Assembly (NCBI GenBank): GCA_024707265.1
Contig: JANQAB010000010.1
Span: 806,001 to 870,000, forward strand
Direction of reading: 5' to 3'
Origin: Sporocytophaga sp.
GTDB taxonomy: Bacteria > Bacteroidota > Bacteroidia > Cytophagales > Cytophagaceae
DNA length: 64,000 nt
Shown in pieces: positions 43,206 through 53,232 of the stretch. Numbering within the stretch: position 1 is the stretch's first letter; each line of letters opens with the position of its first letter. The notes beneath the pieces are model-generated. The model did not search any database. It saw nothing but the letters and a program-made list of their open reading frames with translations, and was not told the DNA's origin. The position numbers and the translations under genes are program-made.

Positions 43206-44072
43206 ATGACAACACTTGAAATAATATTATTGGTAATCACCTATACATCTCTTATCTTAACTATATTCCTTGAAATTATATGCTATAAGAGAAATATTGA
43301 AACACTTCAGACTATTGGATTTACTATTTCTTTATTATTTTTAATCATATCTCTTACAGCCACTGCTCTGGTTGAGCAGATACCTGCCACCGGTGGTCCA
43401 ACCAATGTATTCATTTTGTTTGCAATGACTACGATAAGCCTCACTACTCCCCTGAATATTTTAGAGGAAAGGCAACATAATTTAAAACCCGTCTGGGCAA
43501 AACTGCACATAGGAATATCGCTTATTCTTTGTATAATGATAGGAGCAGGACAGTATCTGAAAGCCTTAAATGTCATTCAATACATTGTAGCATCCTATTT
43601 GGGGATAACTGTAATAGCATCAATGCTCTTGATCAACAATACCAAACCACAGAAAAGAATTGCTCACAGAGAAAAACTGGAAAAATCATTTTCCATTTTA
43701 TTCATAATTATCGTTCCTTTATCCTTATTAGGAAGTTATGCTTTTGAAAACTTCCTAGAGGTGGATTTAAAATTTGGCTTTACTTTACCGATTGTTTTTA
43801 TTCTGCTTGCAGGAAGTAAACTTATGGACGACTTACAAAGACTATCTTTATTAAAACCCAAGTCGGAACATAAAAAACAACATTTTGAAAATTTTGCATT
43901 GACGAAAAGAGAGAGGGAATTATCATTGTTATTGCTTCAGGGAAAGTCTTATCAGGAGATTTCTGATGAACTGAATATATCAATGCCTACCGTAAAAACC
44001 CATGCAAGCAACATTTATAAAAAATGCGGCGTGAATAGCAGGCACGAACTTACAGCTTTAATAACCAACTAA
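43206..44072 (+). CDS. Seven-TM membrane protein with LuxR-type HTH output
   Basis: 288 residues. The N-terminal ~220 residues hold seven hydrophobic segments (starting EIILLVITYTSLILTIFLE and ending FGFTLPIVFILLAG). A linker and a LuxR/GerE helix-turn-helix follow (LTKRERELSLLLLQGKSYQE, ISMPTVKTHASNIYKKCGV). This is a one-component membrane-bound regulator. The ligand is unknown. It is followed by a barrel protein gene 125 bp downstream on the same strand, a possible target. No partner kinase is adjacent. Confidence 0.87.
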   Translation: MTTLEIILLVITYTSLILTIFLEIICYKRNIETLQTIGFTISLLFLIISLTATALVEQIPATGGPTNVFILFAMTTISLTTPLNILEERQHNLKPVWAKLHIGISLILCIMIGAGQYLKALNVIQYIVASYLGITVIASMLLINNTKPQKRIAHREKLEKSFSILFIIIVPLSLLGSYAFENFLEVDLKFGFTLPIVFILLAGSKLMDDLQRLSLLKPKSEHKKQHFENFALTKRERELSLLLLQGKSYQEISDELNISMPTVKTHASNIYKKCGVNSRHELTALITN

Positions 44073-44197
44073 TTGCCCTTTCTTAATTCACCTCATACTT
44101 TTGTATGATTTTTATAATTCCATAAAAATTCATCCCAGTCCCCGATTGACGGAAGCTTCCAACTCACATACATTCGCTTCAAAAACATTATGATTTT

Positions 44198-45493
44198 ATG
44201 AAACGGAAAATTCTGATTACTTTTTTCACATTTTTGTCTTTTTGGGGATATACTCAAAATGATTCAGTCAAGACCAAAAAAGAAAGACTTGATTTTGCGA
44301 GAACCTACTTTGAAATTGGGGGAACCTTTCTACCTTCTTTTACAGGCAAAAGGCTGGTCAACAATGTGGTCTCTGATTTTAAAAACCCCGCCTCTGTCAT
44401 CCAGTATTTTACATGGGGTGGCTTTCATTTCTGGGGCCATACGGAATTATATGTCAACATTCCTCTTGCTTATAAGCCATTCAAAAATAACAATGAAGCT
44501 AGCTCAGAAATTTTACATAGTGTCACAACAGGAGCCCGATTCTTACCATGGGCATATAAAGAAAAAAAACTAAGACCCTACATAGGCATCTGCTGGTCTG
44601 CTCTGGATTTCAGACAAAAAATAAAAGATGCAAACCCGCCTATGCAATCTAAGGACATCATGCTGACTTATGACACTGGTTTATTATTCGGCTACAGAAA
44701 TTTTTCACTCAGACTGGCACTCAACTATTTCCACGATAACAAATGGGAATACCCTTTAAGCAGAACATTAAAAGCTGACATTAAAACCCCTACTCTTGGT
44801 TTTCAGGTTGGACTATTATATTCAATGGATTTCTCCAAGAGAACTGACAAGGAAACTATTGACAAATGGAACAGTTATCCGAGCCTATCCAGACAGTCTT
44901 TAGGATCGACAAAATTCGGAGATGTTTTTATTGGCATAGGTCCATCACTCTCCTATACACTCTATAAATCTGAATACAATCAGAATAATTTACCATATCT
45001 GAAAAGCCGACTAACCTCCTCCAGCTATTTTGATATAGCATTAGGTTATCACTTTCAAAGAGCAGGATTATTTACAGCCCTTTCATTCAGAAATCCCAGA
45101 TACGAAACAGAAGGATACGGAGCTAAACAGACCATCAGAAAAACATCTCTGGCATTTGAAATCAACAAGTATATTATCGATTATACTGGTTTTACACCAT
45201 TTGTTGGAATAAATGTAGCTTACGACAAACTTAAATACACTGAAAATATTGCTGGTAATAGCAGAACCCTTTCATTCGACAATCAATTGGAACCAGGTAT
45301 AACCTTCGGGTGGGATATTCAACCAGGCAAGAATCAGGAAGCCCTTATCCTGAGAACCAATCTGAGGTGGTATCCCTTTTCCTCCTTTAGAGTTGATGGC
45401 AAAAACTTTAACTTTAATCAACTGGAGTATAATCTGATTCAGGCTGTACTTTATCCCGAAAGGTTAAAAAAAAAGAACAATAGAATTACTTAA
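44198..45493 (+). CDS. Predicted outer-membrane beta-barrel protein, unknown
   Basis: 431 residues. A signal peptide ends GYTQ. The rest alternates hydrophobic and polar residues in aromatic-bounded strands (FEIGGTFLPSF, HFWGHTELYVNIPL, LRPYIGICWSAL, FDIALGYHFQ, LAFEINKYIIDY, EALILRTNLRWYPF), typical of an outer-membrane barrel. No named family recognised. It follows the 7TM-LuxR regulator in the same direction. A perfect hairpin terminator follows the stop. Confidence 0.75.
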   Translation: MKRKILITFFTFLSFWGYTQNDSVKTKKERLDFARTYFEIGGTFLPSFTGKRLVNNVVSDFKNPASVIQYFTWGGFHFWGHTELYVNIPLAYKPFKNNNEASSEILHSVTTGARFLPWAYKEKKLRPYIGICWSALDFRQKIKDANPPMQSKDIMLTYDTGLLFGYRNFSLRLALNYFHDNKWEYPLSRTLKADIKTPTLGFQVGLLYSMDFSKRTDKETIDKWNSYPSLSRQSLGSTKFGDVFIGIGPSLSYTLYKSEYNQNNLPYLKSRLTSSSYFDIALGYHFQRAGLFTALSFRNPRYETEGYGAKQTIRKTSLAFEINKYIIDYTGFTPFVGINVAYDKLKYTENIAGNSRTLSFDNQLEPGITFGWDIQPGKNQEALILRTNLRWYPFSSFRVDGKNFNFNQLEYNLIQAVLYPERLKKKNNRIT

Positions 45494-45500
45494 ATAGGAT

Positions 45501-45540
45501 AAACAAAGAAAGCATACCGAGAAGTATGCTTTCTTTGTTT
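45501..45540. terminator. Perfect 16-bp hairpin between convergent genes
   Basis: Left arm 45501-45516 (aaacaaagaaagcata) and right arm 45525-45540 are exact complements with an 8-nt loop. It lies 7 bp past the barrel gene and 25 bp before the end of the convergent membrane gene, and A and T tracts make it bidirectional. Confidence 0.92.
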
Positions 45541-45565
45541 GATTTAAATATGTTTTTAATGGATC

Positions 45566-46258
45566 TTAAGATATACTATTAACGTCCGTTTTATTCAGCA
45601 TATGTTCATAATGTTTTTTAATATAATTATTAATAGAATCGTAAAAGGCTTCAAGCTCCATCTCATCCAGATCTATAACTACCTCTTCATTGTTTAACAT
45701 AAGCAATTGAAACTTTCTAATGACTCCATTTTCATCTTTAACCAATGATAAATGAAGTACCTCTTTCAGTTTAATAATTCCCATCTTCTTGTTGTTTCTG
45801 AATTCAATTGAATCATGGGTAAGCTTTAAGAAATCATTATAGTTGTTGATTCCAGAAGCAATTTTTTCTACAACAGGAGCAATGATACATACGGCAGCCC
45901 AAATAAAGAACCGAATGTGGTTTAATTCATACTCATAATAAACAAAACCAAAAATAGCAGGAATAAATAAATAGATTAATATCTGTGTTTTTAACTTATT
46001 TCTTTTATTCCTGTAAACGATCTTGTTATTTATTTCCTTGATTTTTACCGGAAACAAAAATTCCTCCCAGATAATCAATACCATGATGATTACTGCAATA
46101 CCCACCAGAATCATTCCCGGATACACATTACTATTGCTTAATTCAAGAAACGGCACATCGAATAGCTGATGTGACAAAAAGGTGGAGAAAATAAATATTA
46201 GTAACAGCAGACCAATACTGAATTCTTTCGGATATGTCGGGCGGATTAATTTTCGCAT
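45566..46258 (-). CDS. Integral membrane protein, unknown function
   Basis: 230 residues. Four hydrophobic segments (FSIGLLLLIFIFSTFLS, ILVGIAVIIMVLIIW, TQILIYLFIPAIFGFVYY, FFIWAAVCIIAPVVEKI) precede a C-terminal ~85-residue soluble part rich in beta-strands (HDSIEFRNNKKMGIIKLKEV, EVVIDLDEMELEAFYDSI), which resembles a bacterial PH-like domain. No family named with confidence. Confidence 0.65.
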   Translation of the reverse strand: MRKLIRPTYPKEFSIGLLLLIFIFSTFLSHQLFDVPFLELSNSNVYPGMILVGIAVIIMVLIIWEEFLFPVKIKEINNKIVYRNKRNKLKTQILIYLFIPAIFGFVYYEYELNHIRFFIWAAVCIIAPVVEKIASGINNYNDFLKLTHDSIEFRNNKKMGIIKLKEVLHLSLVKDENGVIRKFQLLMLNNEEVVIDLDEMELEAFYDSINNYIKKHYEHMLNKTDVNSIS

Positions 46259-46523
46259 AATGATTACAATTTAAAGTTCAACAAACTTCACTTTTCATTA
46301 ATAAAATCAGGAAATTAAATTCTTTCCTTTAAAAATACGACTTTCCACCCTCAAATTTATACAGAAGAAATCCACCTTCCTAGCCTGATTCTGAAAGACT
46401 TAAAAACATTTAACAGAATCTATATTAATCTTAAAAATACAAAAAGTTTGTTTGGTAATACCTCTTATACTTGTTTTAAAGTGATTAGGATATATCAATA
46501 TAAAGGAAAAGTAAAGAAAACAC

Positions 46524-46687
46524 GTAGAGACGCCATGCTGGCGTCTCAAACGTTCCATTTCAACAAGCCTACCTCAATAGCGATTTTTTCAATTAAGTAA
46601 ACACGTTTTTCCCTATTCAATTAATGCAGCTTCAATTGAAACAATGAGCTGTAATTGCTGAGGGAGACGCCAGCATGGCGTCTCTAC
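46524..46687. repeat. REP/MITE-like inverted-repeat element
   Basis: Exact 24-bp inverted repeats (46524-46547 and 46664-46687), each itself a hairpin (gagacgcca/tggcgtctc), enclose ~116 bp of non-coding sequence. The size and nested palindromes fit a small non-autonomous repetitive element. No transposase lies inside. Confidence 0.85.
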
Positions 46688-46706
46688 GGAACAACATTCG
46701 GCTTCC

Positions 46707-47063
46707 AGTGAATATAAATCACAGCTCTCTGAATGATATCTTCCAGCTCTTTTATAAGCCAGGGCTTGAAATGAAAGTCAAAGATATCTCCTTGCCTCTT
46801 TCAGCATTCTGATGTCTTTGTTTGCTGTGATGACTATCCTTCCTGGTTGATAATACCGCTTGATGTTATACGAAAAATCAAAGCCTGTAAGATCTGGCTT
46901 GAACTGATCCGGCAATGATGTGTCGTATGGTTTCCCTGCTTTAGAAGATCCAGAACCTCCCTGTTTGAAGCACATAGCTGCATCTCGTATCTGTTGCGGA
47001 AGTTTGCATAAAAAGCTTTTTGTTGTACTCTTAATTGTCGAGGTAAAGAATTTTGATCTTCAT
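46707..47063 (-). pseudogene. Decayed CheY-like response regulator (copy of the gene at 54518-54904)
   Basis: Follows the intact receiver gene at 54518-54904 along its whole length, from a start at 47063 (before it, cgaggta...tcatagctaaaag is shared) to the helix after NKPW. Frameshifts and substitutions leave only an internal frame at ~46778-46975 reading DQFKPDLTGFDFSYNIK and RIVITANKD. It is not functional. Confidence 0.88.
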
Positions 47064-47197
47064 AGCTAAAAGTTACTTTTATAAATCATGTTTGCCCAGA
47101 CTATTCACTCTTATGAAAAGCTCAATCGCAGACATGCCTTTTCTTGTAAAAAAAAGTACTACAAAAACCGAAAATAGACATTTCAATAAAACCTTCC

Positions 47198-47530
47198 TTA
47201 TATCATAAGTATTTGCGGTATGAAAACAATAATAGGCGGTGATAACGGTGCAAGATTTCTTACCTCACATTGCATTTTATTACCTTTCAGGTAAGCAATT
47301 CCATTCGAAATTGAAAGCACTGTGACAAGTCCGTATCTAGGTGATATAGCCTTGCTTCCTGGAACAATGGTAGGTTCTATCCGAAGCTCACCTTTAAGTC
47401 TGTTGCCTGGTGTAAAAGTGTAGCACAGATACTCATATTGTACAGGATAGACATAATCATTTACCAATACACTTATTCTATTGGCTTGTATAATGCCGAA
47501 TTGTTCGGTAGCTGATTTCTGTAGTTTCAT
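47198..47530 (-). CDS. Hypothetical 110-residue protein within the decayed module
   Basis: An open frame (MKLQKSATEQFGIIQANRISVLVND...), mostly beta-like with a hydrophobic C-terminus. Its start region (tagttt/tccatagttagctgtttta type) is shared with the intact module near 55060-55095. There, the body of this frame is missing and only a short remnant follows. It may be a real gene lost from the other copy, or part of the decaying segment. No family recognised. Confidence 0.35.
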   Translation of the reverse strand: MKLQKSATEQFGIIQANRISVLVNDYVYPVQYEYLCYTFTPGNRLKGELRIEPTIVPGSKAISPRYGLVTVLSISNGIAYLKGNKMQCEVRNLAPLSPPIIVFIPQILMI

Positions 47531-47590
47531 GGTTAGCTGTTTTAAGACAAAACATTCTTTTATAATTAGTTAGCACTAAATAATTACAAA

Positions 47591-47811
47591 GCATTAAACT
47601 AATACCAGGCACCTTTTACTTTTAACGATACCTGATTTGGGTCGTTCCTGTTTTTCGATGATGACAGATTTTTCTGGCACCATCACCATAAAAAGACACT
47701 CAGAGTAGTTGCGTGATGAAGACAAAGCATTAAAAAAAAACGATTAATATATCTATAAAACCAACAGGATATTTTTTTACACCTTAAAGTAGTTTTCACA
47801 TTCATGAAAGT
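47591..47811 (+). repeat. Shared upstream segment of the XRE module (copy 1 of 3)
   Basis: The block at ~47636-47725 (ggtcgttcctgttttt...cactcagagtagttgc) is about 90% identical to 50411-50485. It is more distantly matched at ~55195-55300, upstream of the intact XRE gene. Confidence 0.8.
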
Positions 47812-48085
47812 ATGACAACACTTGGAATCAAGATCTGAAAGTGAGAGAACTGAAGAATTTTAAGCAGGATCAGATGGCTGAGATACTATGTGATAAATAA
47901 AAAGGACAGCATTTTTGTAATCAATTTTTAGAAGACATATTGATTACTATATGTAGAAGAGTTAGGACTTCCGGTTGATGATGGATTGCTTGCAGAAAGA
48001 GATTAAGAGATTGAAAGAGGGAAATTATTTTTTACTATTGTAGAGAAATTTTGGAAAAGCCGGTTCGAAAGAGTCGTTTTTTGTT
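47812..48085 (+). pseudogene. Decayed XRE-family regulator (copy of the gene at 55349)
   Basis: Begins exactly like the intact gene (MTTLGIKI) and then stops after eight codons. The helix-turn-helix segment ELKNFKQDQMAE can be followed in another frame. The middle is deleted, and the C-terminal helix (LQKEIKRLKE) and the terminator-like hairpin near 48058-48080 remain. Confidence 0.88.
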
Positions 48086-48488
48086 TTACCTAGAATTTCT
48101 ATATGTGCATTGCAAAAATTGATGCAGATTAAAAAAAACTCAAAATCGTAAGATCAACATTGACAGAATAATATGTGTTGCATATTCCTTAGCTAATGTG
48201 TATTTTTATTGAAAATAATTTTGATGTTCATTCATGCATATGAAATTAGTCAGCGGGCAATATTATGAAAGAACCGATTTTTTGTTGCAATTCCATTTAC
48301 TATTGTTTCTAGTTAATTAAACAAATTCGTTATTATGAATTTGTTTAAATTACAATTGTTGTCATGTTCTTTTTGATAATGAATCTAACAAATATATTGA
48401 GGTCCGTTTAAGGCTGGGCATGAAATTCAGACTGGAAAAACTATGAAAAATAATATAATAAATTTATCAATATAAACTTTTATCGCAA
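48086..48488. other. Intergenic region upstream of the second T9SS protein
   Basis: About 400 bp, AT-rich. An A/T palindromic zone lies at ~48318-48345 (aacaaattcgtta/ttatgaatttgtt), which could be an operator. No gene seen. Confidence 0.4.
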
Positions 48489-50210
48489 ATGAAAAGAAAA
48501 TTACTCTATCTATTTTTGATCATGATTTTTAATAGTGCTCAGGCTCAAGAATGGGTTAATTATTTTGGAAGTACTAAAGCGGAATATGCTAAGGAAATAG
48601 CAAAAGATCAGTATAACAATGTATATGTTACCGGACACTTTGAATCAGATGCCTTACTCGGTCCGGTAATCCCCAATGTTACACTTACAAATAATGGTGG
48701 CGCAGACGTGTTTTTAATGAAGTTCGATGAGAACGGTAATTTACTTTGGCATAAAGAATTTGGCGGCGCTAAGGAGGATAGAGAATCACATTTAGCCACA
48801 GATACAGATGGAAATACTTACCTGTCTATTAATTTCCAGGACATTATAAGTTTAACACTAAAGTCCGGTGATAAAGTTGAGTTTACACAAAATGGAAATA
48901 ATGGTTCTTCGGTTTTATTATTAAAGATAGACAAGGACGGAGAGATTTTATGGGTAAAACAATTAGGTGTTAAAAACGTGAAATTAAATCGTCTTATATA
49001 TGATCCAAATGGAAATTCAATATCGGTTGTAGGAGTTTCAAATTTTGAACAATTTGACATCGATCCGGGAAATGATATTAGGTTAATTGGACTGAGTAAC
49101 CAGATTTCAAGCTTTATAGCAAAGTTTTCGGGAGTAGATTGTTCTTTAGAATGGGCTACGCCTTTATATTTTAAAGATTCTCAGATGCCATTGCCTTATA
49201 TCGCCTTTACAGCAATTGCAATAAAGAACGCCGGAAAGAATTTAGTTTTGACCGGACAGTTTTCTGGGGATTTAGTAATACCCATTGATGGAAAAGACAG
49301 TGTATATTCAAATTCCAATTTTGGAGGGAATAAGCTATTTATTATAGATGTGAATCAAGCGAATGGAGAAATTAATAACTGTTATTTGTTTAGAGGTTTA
49401 AGCTCTTCGTCGGAAATCAAAAATTTATCAGTTGATAAAAATAATAATTTGATAGCCATAGGTTTTTGGGGTTATTCAAATTTTGATGCTGGATTGATTA
49501 AAGGAGATACAATGGTATCCATAATTCCAAGCAATACTTATGAACATATAGTTATATTGAAATATGATCCTGATTATAAACTTTTCTGGTCAAAAGTCAT
49601 GGGGGCTCAGGGGCAAGCATATGGTTATTCAGTAGATGTAGATAATGAAAATAATATCTTTGTAGGTGCTAATTTGGGATACAATAATAATGTTGATATT
49701 GATCCAGGACCTAATGTTGTAATGCAAAATGGAGGAGCATTAGTAGCAAAATATACAACAGATGCTGATTTGGTATGGTCTAAGAAATTATATGCATCAT
49801 CTACAGTGATCCCATACAGTATAGTTGCAGACAATAATAATGGGGTGTTTTGTGCAGGTTTATATCAGACAGAAGCATACTTAAATCCAAGTGAGCCAAA
49901 TAAAACGACTCCATTTGCGGGAGTTTTTGATGGTTTTGTTGCTAGATATGGCTTTGGAATAACGACTGATATAAAAGATTCTGATCATAGTCAGACTGAT
50001 GTAATTAGTGTGTATCCTAATCCTGTTATAGATCATGTGACTATTTCTAATAATTATGAGATAGTAAAGGTATATGATATTCAAGGTAGATTATTATATA
50101 AATGGAATAAAGAAGACTATATTGACCTTGGGGAGTTAAATAAAGGAATATACCTCTTAGAAGTAATAAATAATGATCAGTCTTTAATGACGAAGATTAT
50201 TAAAGAATAG
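48489..50210 (+). CDS. T9SS-secreted beta-propeller (SBBP-like) protein
   Basis: 573 residues. A signal peptide ends SAQAQ. Repeated propeller-type blades follow (GHFESDALLG, FLMKFDENGNLLWHKEFGG, DTDGNTYLSI, LLKIDKDGEILWVKQLG, FDIDPGNDI). The C-terminus is a type IX sorting domain (VISVYPNPVIDHVTIS, VKVYDIQGRLLYKW, NKGIYLLEVIN). It is secreted or surface-attached with unknown ligand. It sits between two decayed copies of the XRE module, which may have helped move or duplicate the region. A good terminator follows. Confidence 0.88.
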   Translation: MKRKLLYLFLIMIFNSAQAQEWVNYFGSTKAEYAKEIAKDQYNNVYVTGHFESDALLGPVIPNVTLTNNGGADVFLMKFDENGNLLWHKEFGGAKEDRESHLATDTDGNTYLSINFQDIISLTLKSGDKVEFTQNGNNGSSVLLLKIDKDGEILWVKQLGVKNVKLNRLIYDPNGNSISVVGVSNFEQFDIDPGNDIRLIGLSNQISSFIAKFSGVDCSLEWATPLYFKDSQMPLPYIAFTAIAIKNAGKNLVLTGQFSGDLVIPIDGKDSVYSNSNFGGNKLFIIDVNQANGEINNCYLFRGLSSSSEIKNLSVDKNNNLIAIGFWGYSNFDAGLIKGDTMVSIIPSNTYEHIVILKYDPDYKLFWSKVMGAQGQAYGYSVDVDNENNIFVGANLGYNNNVDIDPGPNVVMQNGGALVAKYTTDADLVWSKKLYASSTVIPYSIVADNNNGVFCAGLYQTEAYLNPSEPNKTTPFAGVFDGFVARYGFGITTDIKDSDHSQTDVISVYPNPVIDHVTISNNYEIVKVYDIQGRLLYKWNKEDYIDLGELNKGIYLLEVINNDQSLMTKIIKE

Positions 50211-50285
50211 TTTCTATAATAAATAGACTATGCTCATCATAAAGCGCAAACATTACTAGATAAAATAATCTAAAAATAAAAAACT

Positions 50286-50314
50286 GGTTCGAACCTGAAG
50301 TTCGGACCTTTTTT
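50286..50314 (+). terminator. Intrinsic terminator after the SBBP-like gene
   Basis: Stem ggttcgaac/gttcggacc with one G-U pair (50286-50294 with 50300-50308), loop of 5 nt, then T6. Confidence 0.88.
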
Positions 50315-50410
50315 GTTTTTACACCTTGGTTCGTAAGCTAGCACTGCGATCTGTCGTGGCTGTATCTTTTCGGCCAATCACCCACAGAAAGAAGATGGTA
50401 GATAAAAATG

Positions 50411-50640
50411 GTCGTTCCTGTTTTTTGATGATGACAAATTTTTCTGACACCATCACTGTAAAAAGACACTCAGAGTAGTTGCATGAATAAGACAAAACGT
50501 TTATAGAAAAGGATTAACTATCTATGAAAAGAACGGGGTATTTACTAAAGCTCTCAGAAAGAGAATAAAAGAGGGAAATTAATTTTTACTCGTATGGAGA
50601 GATACTGGAAAGCCAGGCGGGAGAGACGGCCTTTTTGCTA
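50411..50640 (+). pseudogene. Third, most reduced remnant of the XRE module
   Basis: Holds the shared upstream block (50411-50485) joined almost directly to the C-terminal helix region of the XRE gene (…agaaagagaataaaagaggg) and its terminator-like end (aaagccaggcgggagagacggcctttttg). The coding body is gone. Confidence 0.75.
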
Positions 50641-50857
50641 AAGATAAATTTTAAAGCTGAAACAAATTTTATTCATCTCATACCCCAATAAAAGCCATAC
50701 CCTTCTCTTAAATAGAGCCTTAACTTTCTCATCCATACTTTTTAATCTATATCTTAGGTTTAAAAAATTAATCAATATCAACCTGATAATTCCGGTGAAA
50801 TTGAGCCACCCTTCCGGCCTAAATTGAGCCACCCTGTTTTGATTTTGCAAAGTTAAT

Positions 50858-51601
50858 TTAGGCAGATTTTTTGGATGATTTAGCTTTTCTTAAAGATTCT
50901 CCTTTTAATTCAATTTTGTGTGCATTGGCTGTCATTCTGTCCATGATAGCGTCAGCGAGTGTAGGTTCTCCAATGTATTCATGCCATTTGTTTACTGGAA
51001 GCTGCGATGTTACCATGATGGACTTTTTACCATATCTGTCTTCCAGCATTTGTAATAGGGCTAATCTCAGGTTGTTGTCAATCGGCTGCAAGCCGAAGTC
51101 GTCGAGGATTATCAGGTGAACCTTCTCTATCTGATTTAACATTTTTACGTAAGTGCCTTCAAGTTTTGATTGAGCAATTTTTTCAAGTAACCTTGTCATT
51201 CCCATATAAAGTACCTTATATCCCATAGCACAGACCTGTCTTCCAAGGGCACAAGCCAGATAGCTTTTGCCACAACCTGTAGCTCCTGTTATCAGAACAT
51301 TTTCCGCTCTTTCTATAAAACCGCAGTCAGCCAATATCGCGAGCTTATCGTTGGTAAAGTTTCTTTCCGATGAGCAATGTATCTGCTCCAGAACTGCGTT
51401 ATACCGCAGTTTGCTGAGCCTGATATACATTTGTGTTTTCTTATGGGTTCGGTACTGGAGCTCTGCTTCTGCCAGTCTTGCAATAGCTTCATGTAATGAT
51501 AGCTGTTCATGTATCGGCATTGATAAGAATGCTTCGTACGCTTTGCCCATTCCTGTAAGCTTTAGATTATAAAGTTGCTCAAGTGTTTGTCTGGTGTTCA
51601 T
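50858..51601 (-). CDS. istB: IS21 helper ATPase IstB
   Basis: 247 residues, normal IstB length. AAA+ ATPase with Walker A GATGCGKSYLA, Walker B LIILDDFGLQP and sensor VTSQLPVNKWHEYIGEPTLADA-like features. It works with IstA during transposition target choice. The start is 27 bp after the istA stop, in the same operon. No damage seen, so the element may be active. Confidence 0.96.
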   Translation of the reverse strand: MNTRQTLEQLYNLKLTGMGKAYEAFLSMPIHEQLSLHEAIARLAEAELQYRTHKKTQMYIRLSKLRYNAVLEQIHCSSERNFTNDKLAILADCGFIERAENVLITGATGCGKSYLACALGRQVCAMGYKVLYMGMTRLLEKIAQSKLEGTYVKMLNQIEKVHLIILDDFGLQPIDNNLRLALLQMLEDRYGKKSIMVTSQLPVNKWHEYIGEPTLADAIMDRMTANAHKIELKGESLRKAKSSKKSA

Positions 51602-51628
51602 TTTAATTGATTTTTAATTGGTTTAACA

Positions 51629-53182
51629 TTAATATTCTTTAGGACCTCTGATGTTTTCATGAACAGGTATGGTGATCTGTGATGATGGCTCTTCCTGCTT
51701 ATCCCTGTTATTGGATAATATGTTTTCAATAGTTTTGTATGACAGATATCCGGCATACAGACCTATTCTACAGGCGTTATTTGTACGTTCATTTCCATAT
51801 TTATCGGCCAGGCGCAAAAGACCTCTACAGGAAAGAAAGGCTTGTTGAGTAAACTGCCTTGATTCAAGCAGGCCGCTTACCACCTGTAGAAAGTATTCTC
51901 CTATAGGTTTGGCCTTTTGTAAAAAGTAGTCTTTATCCCATCCCAGAGTCTCTTTATATTTGAGGTGACTGGTAGGCATGTGAGTATCTGTAGTTGTGTA
52001 ACAGTGTTTCTGGTAGTTCCTTTTATGAGCTGCTATTCTTTTGTGATCCAGGTAAACCTCAACTTGTTCGCTGTCATATACAATGGTGGTTTGTTTACCT
52101 ATGTATTGATAAGGAACGCTATAGTAGTGCATGTCCTGTCCTAGCAAGACATGATAGTTCTTCTGCACTTTAGCTCTGACTGAATATTTCACTTCAAAGG
52201 CTTGTAGTGGAAGGGGGTTAAGCAAAGGTTGTTCATCCTGGACAAATCGATCTTTTCTGGAATAATCCTTTTTCTGCATCAAGCAACCATTATGTTTTTC
52301 CAAATTCAACTTTATGTGGTAATTCAACTCTGAGAGGCTATAAACCACGTTGTCTCTTAATGGGGCATAAATACGCTTGTATGCAAGATCTACAGACTTT
52401 TCTACACGGGCCTTGTCTTTAGGCTTTTCCACACGTGTAGCCGACAGGGTGGTGTTATAGAAAACGGAGAACTGTTCTGCAAGGGCAGTAAAGGTTGGTT
52501 CATAGCGGTCGCTTTTTATCACCATTTGCCTCATGTTATCTGTGAGAATTGAAGCGGGAGCTCCTCCAAAGTATTGCAGACACCGGTTTAATGCTCCCAC
52601 TAACTGATCAAGGGTAGCATTATGCAAGGCTTCAACATAGGTATAACCGCTATAGGGCAATACAGCAACGAAAACAGGACATTCTAAGACTTCACCGCTG
52701 GTCTTGTCGATATAGGAAAGTTTCTTTCCCGCAAAGTCAATCTCTAAAACTTCTGCAGGCTTATGCTGTTGTGGCATCACTGCATTGCGAATCTGACTAT
52801 AGGTATTCAGGTGCTCACAAAATTGTTGATAGGAATAGCCGTCAGGATCTTCTCTGCGATATTCTTCCCACAACAACATTCGGGTTACTCCGGTGCGCTT
52901 AAGCTCTGAAAGGTAATGCCCCAGCTTGGGAGATAAACGACCATACCGTTCATCCTTTCTGCTTTCGATAGCATGATTATAGACAACACTACCCAGAGTA
53001 TCGTCTGAGAGAGAGAGTAATTGATTAAAGTCATATCCCGAGGTTTTAAACCGTTTTAAGTAGGTGGCAACTGTATTGCGACTCATGCCAAGTGTATTGG
53101 CAATTTGTCGTTCTGAGAGGCCGGAAATGAGTAATTGTAATAGTCTGCGTATTTGCAACATGGTTTTAGCTTGGTTAGCCAT
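51629..53182 (-). CDS. istA: IS21 transposase IstA
   Basis: 517 residues. The N-terminal helix-turn-helix (LISGLSERQIANTLGMSRNT) and the rve-type DDE core are present: Asp in EIDFAGKKLSY, Asp in SILTDNMRQ, Glu in ARVEKSVDLAYKRI. The C-terminal domain is full length. It binds the terminal repeats and catalyses strand transfer. The frame is intact. Confidence 0.96.
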   Translation of the reverse strand: MANQAKTMLQIRRLLQLLISGLSERQIANTLGMSRNTVATYLKRFKTSGYDFNQLLSLSDDTLGSVVYNHAIESRKDERYGRLSPKLGHYLSELKRTGVTRMLLWEEYRREDPDGYSYQQFCEHLNTYSQIRNAVMPQQHKPAEVLEIDFAGKKLSYIDKTSGEVLECPVFVAVLPYSGYTYVEALHNATLDQLVGALNRCLQYFGGAPASILTDNMRQMVIKSDRYEPTFTALAEQFSVFYNTTLSATRVEKPKDKARVEKSVDLAYKRIYAPLRDNVVYSLSELNYHIKLNLEKHNGCLMQKKDYSRKDRFVQDEQPLLNPLPLQAFEVKYSVRAKVQKNYHVLLGQDMHYYSVPYQYIGKQTTIVYDSEQVEVYLDHKRIAAHKRNYQKHCYTTTDTHMPTSHLKYKETLGWDKDYFLQKAKPIGEYFLQVVSGLLESRQFTQQAFLSCRGLLRLADKYGNERTNNACRIGLYAGYLSYKTIENILSNNRDKQEEPSSQITIPVHENIRGPKEY

Positions 53183-53232
53183 AAATTCTTCAGCTTAAAA
53201 AGCTGAAGTTACAGTTGCAAAATCAAAAAAAA

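Noticed and set aside
50638-50850. 70-codon minus-strand frame at the left end of the IS21 element
   Set aside because: It runs across the terminal repeats of the element and the XRE remnant; a chance frame.
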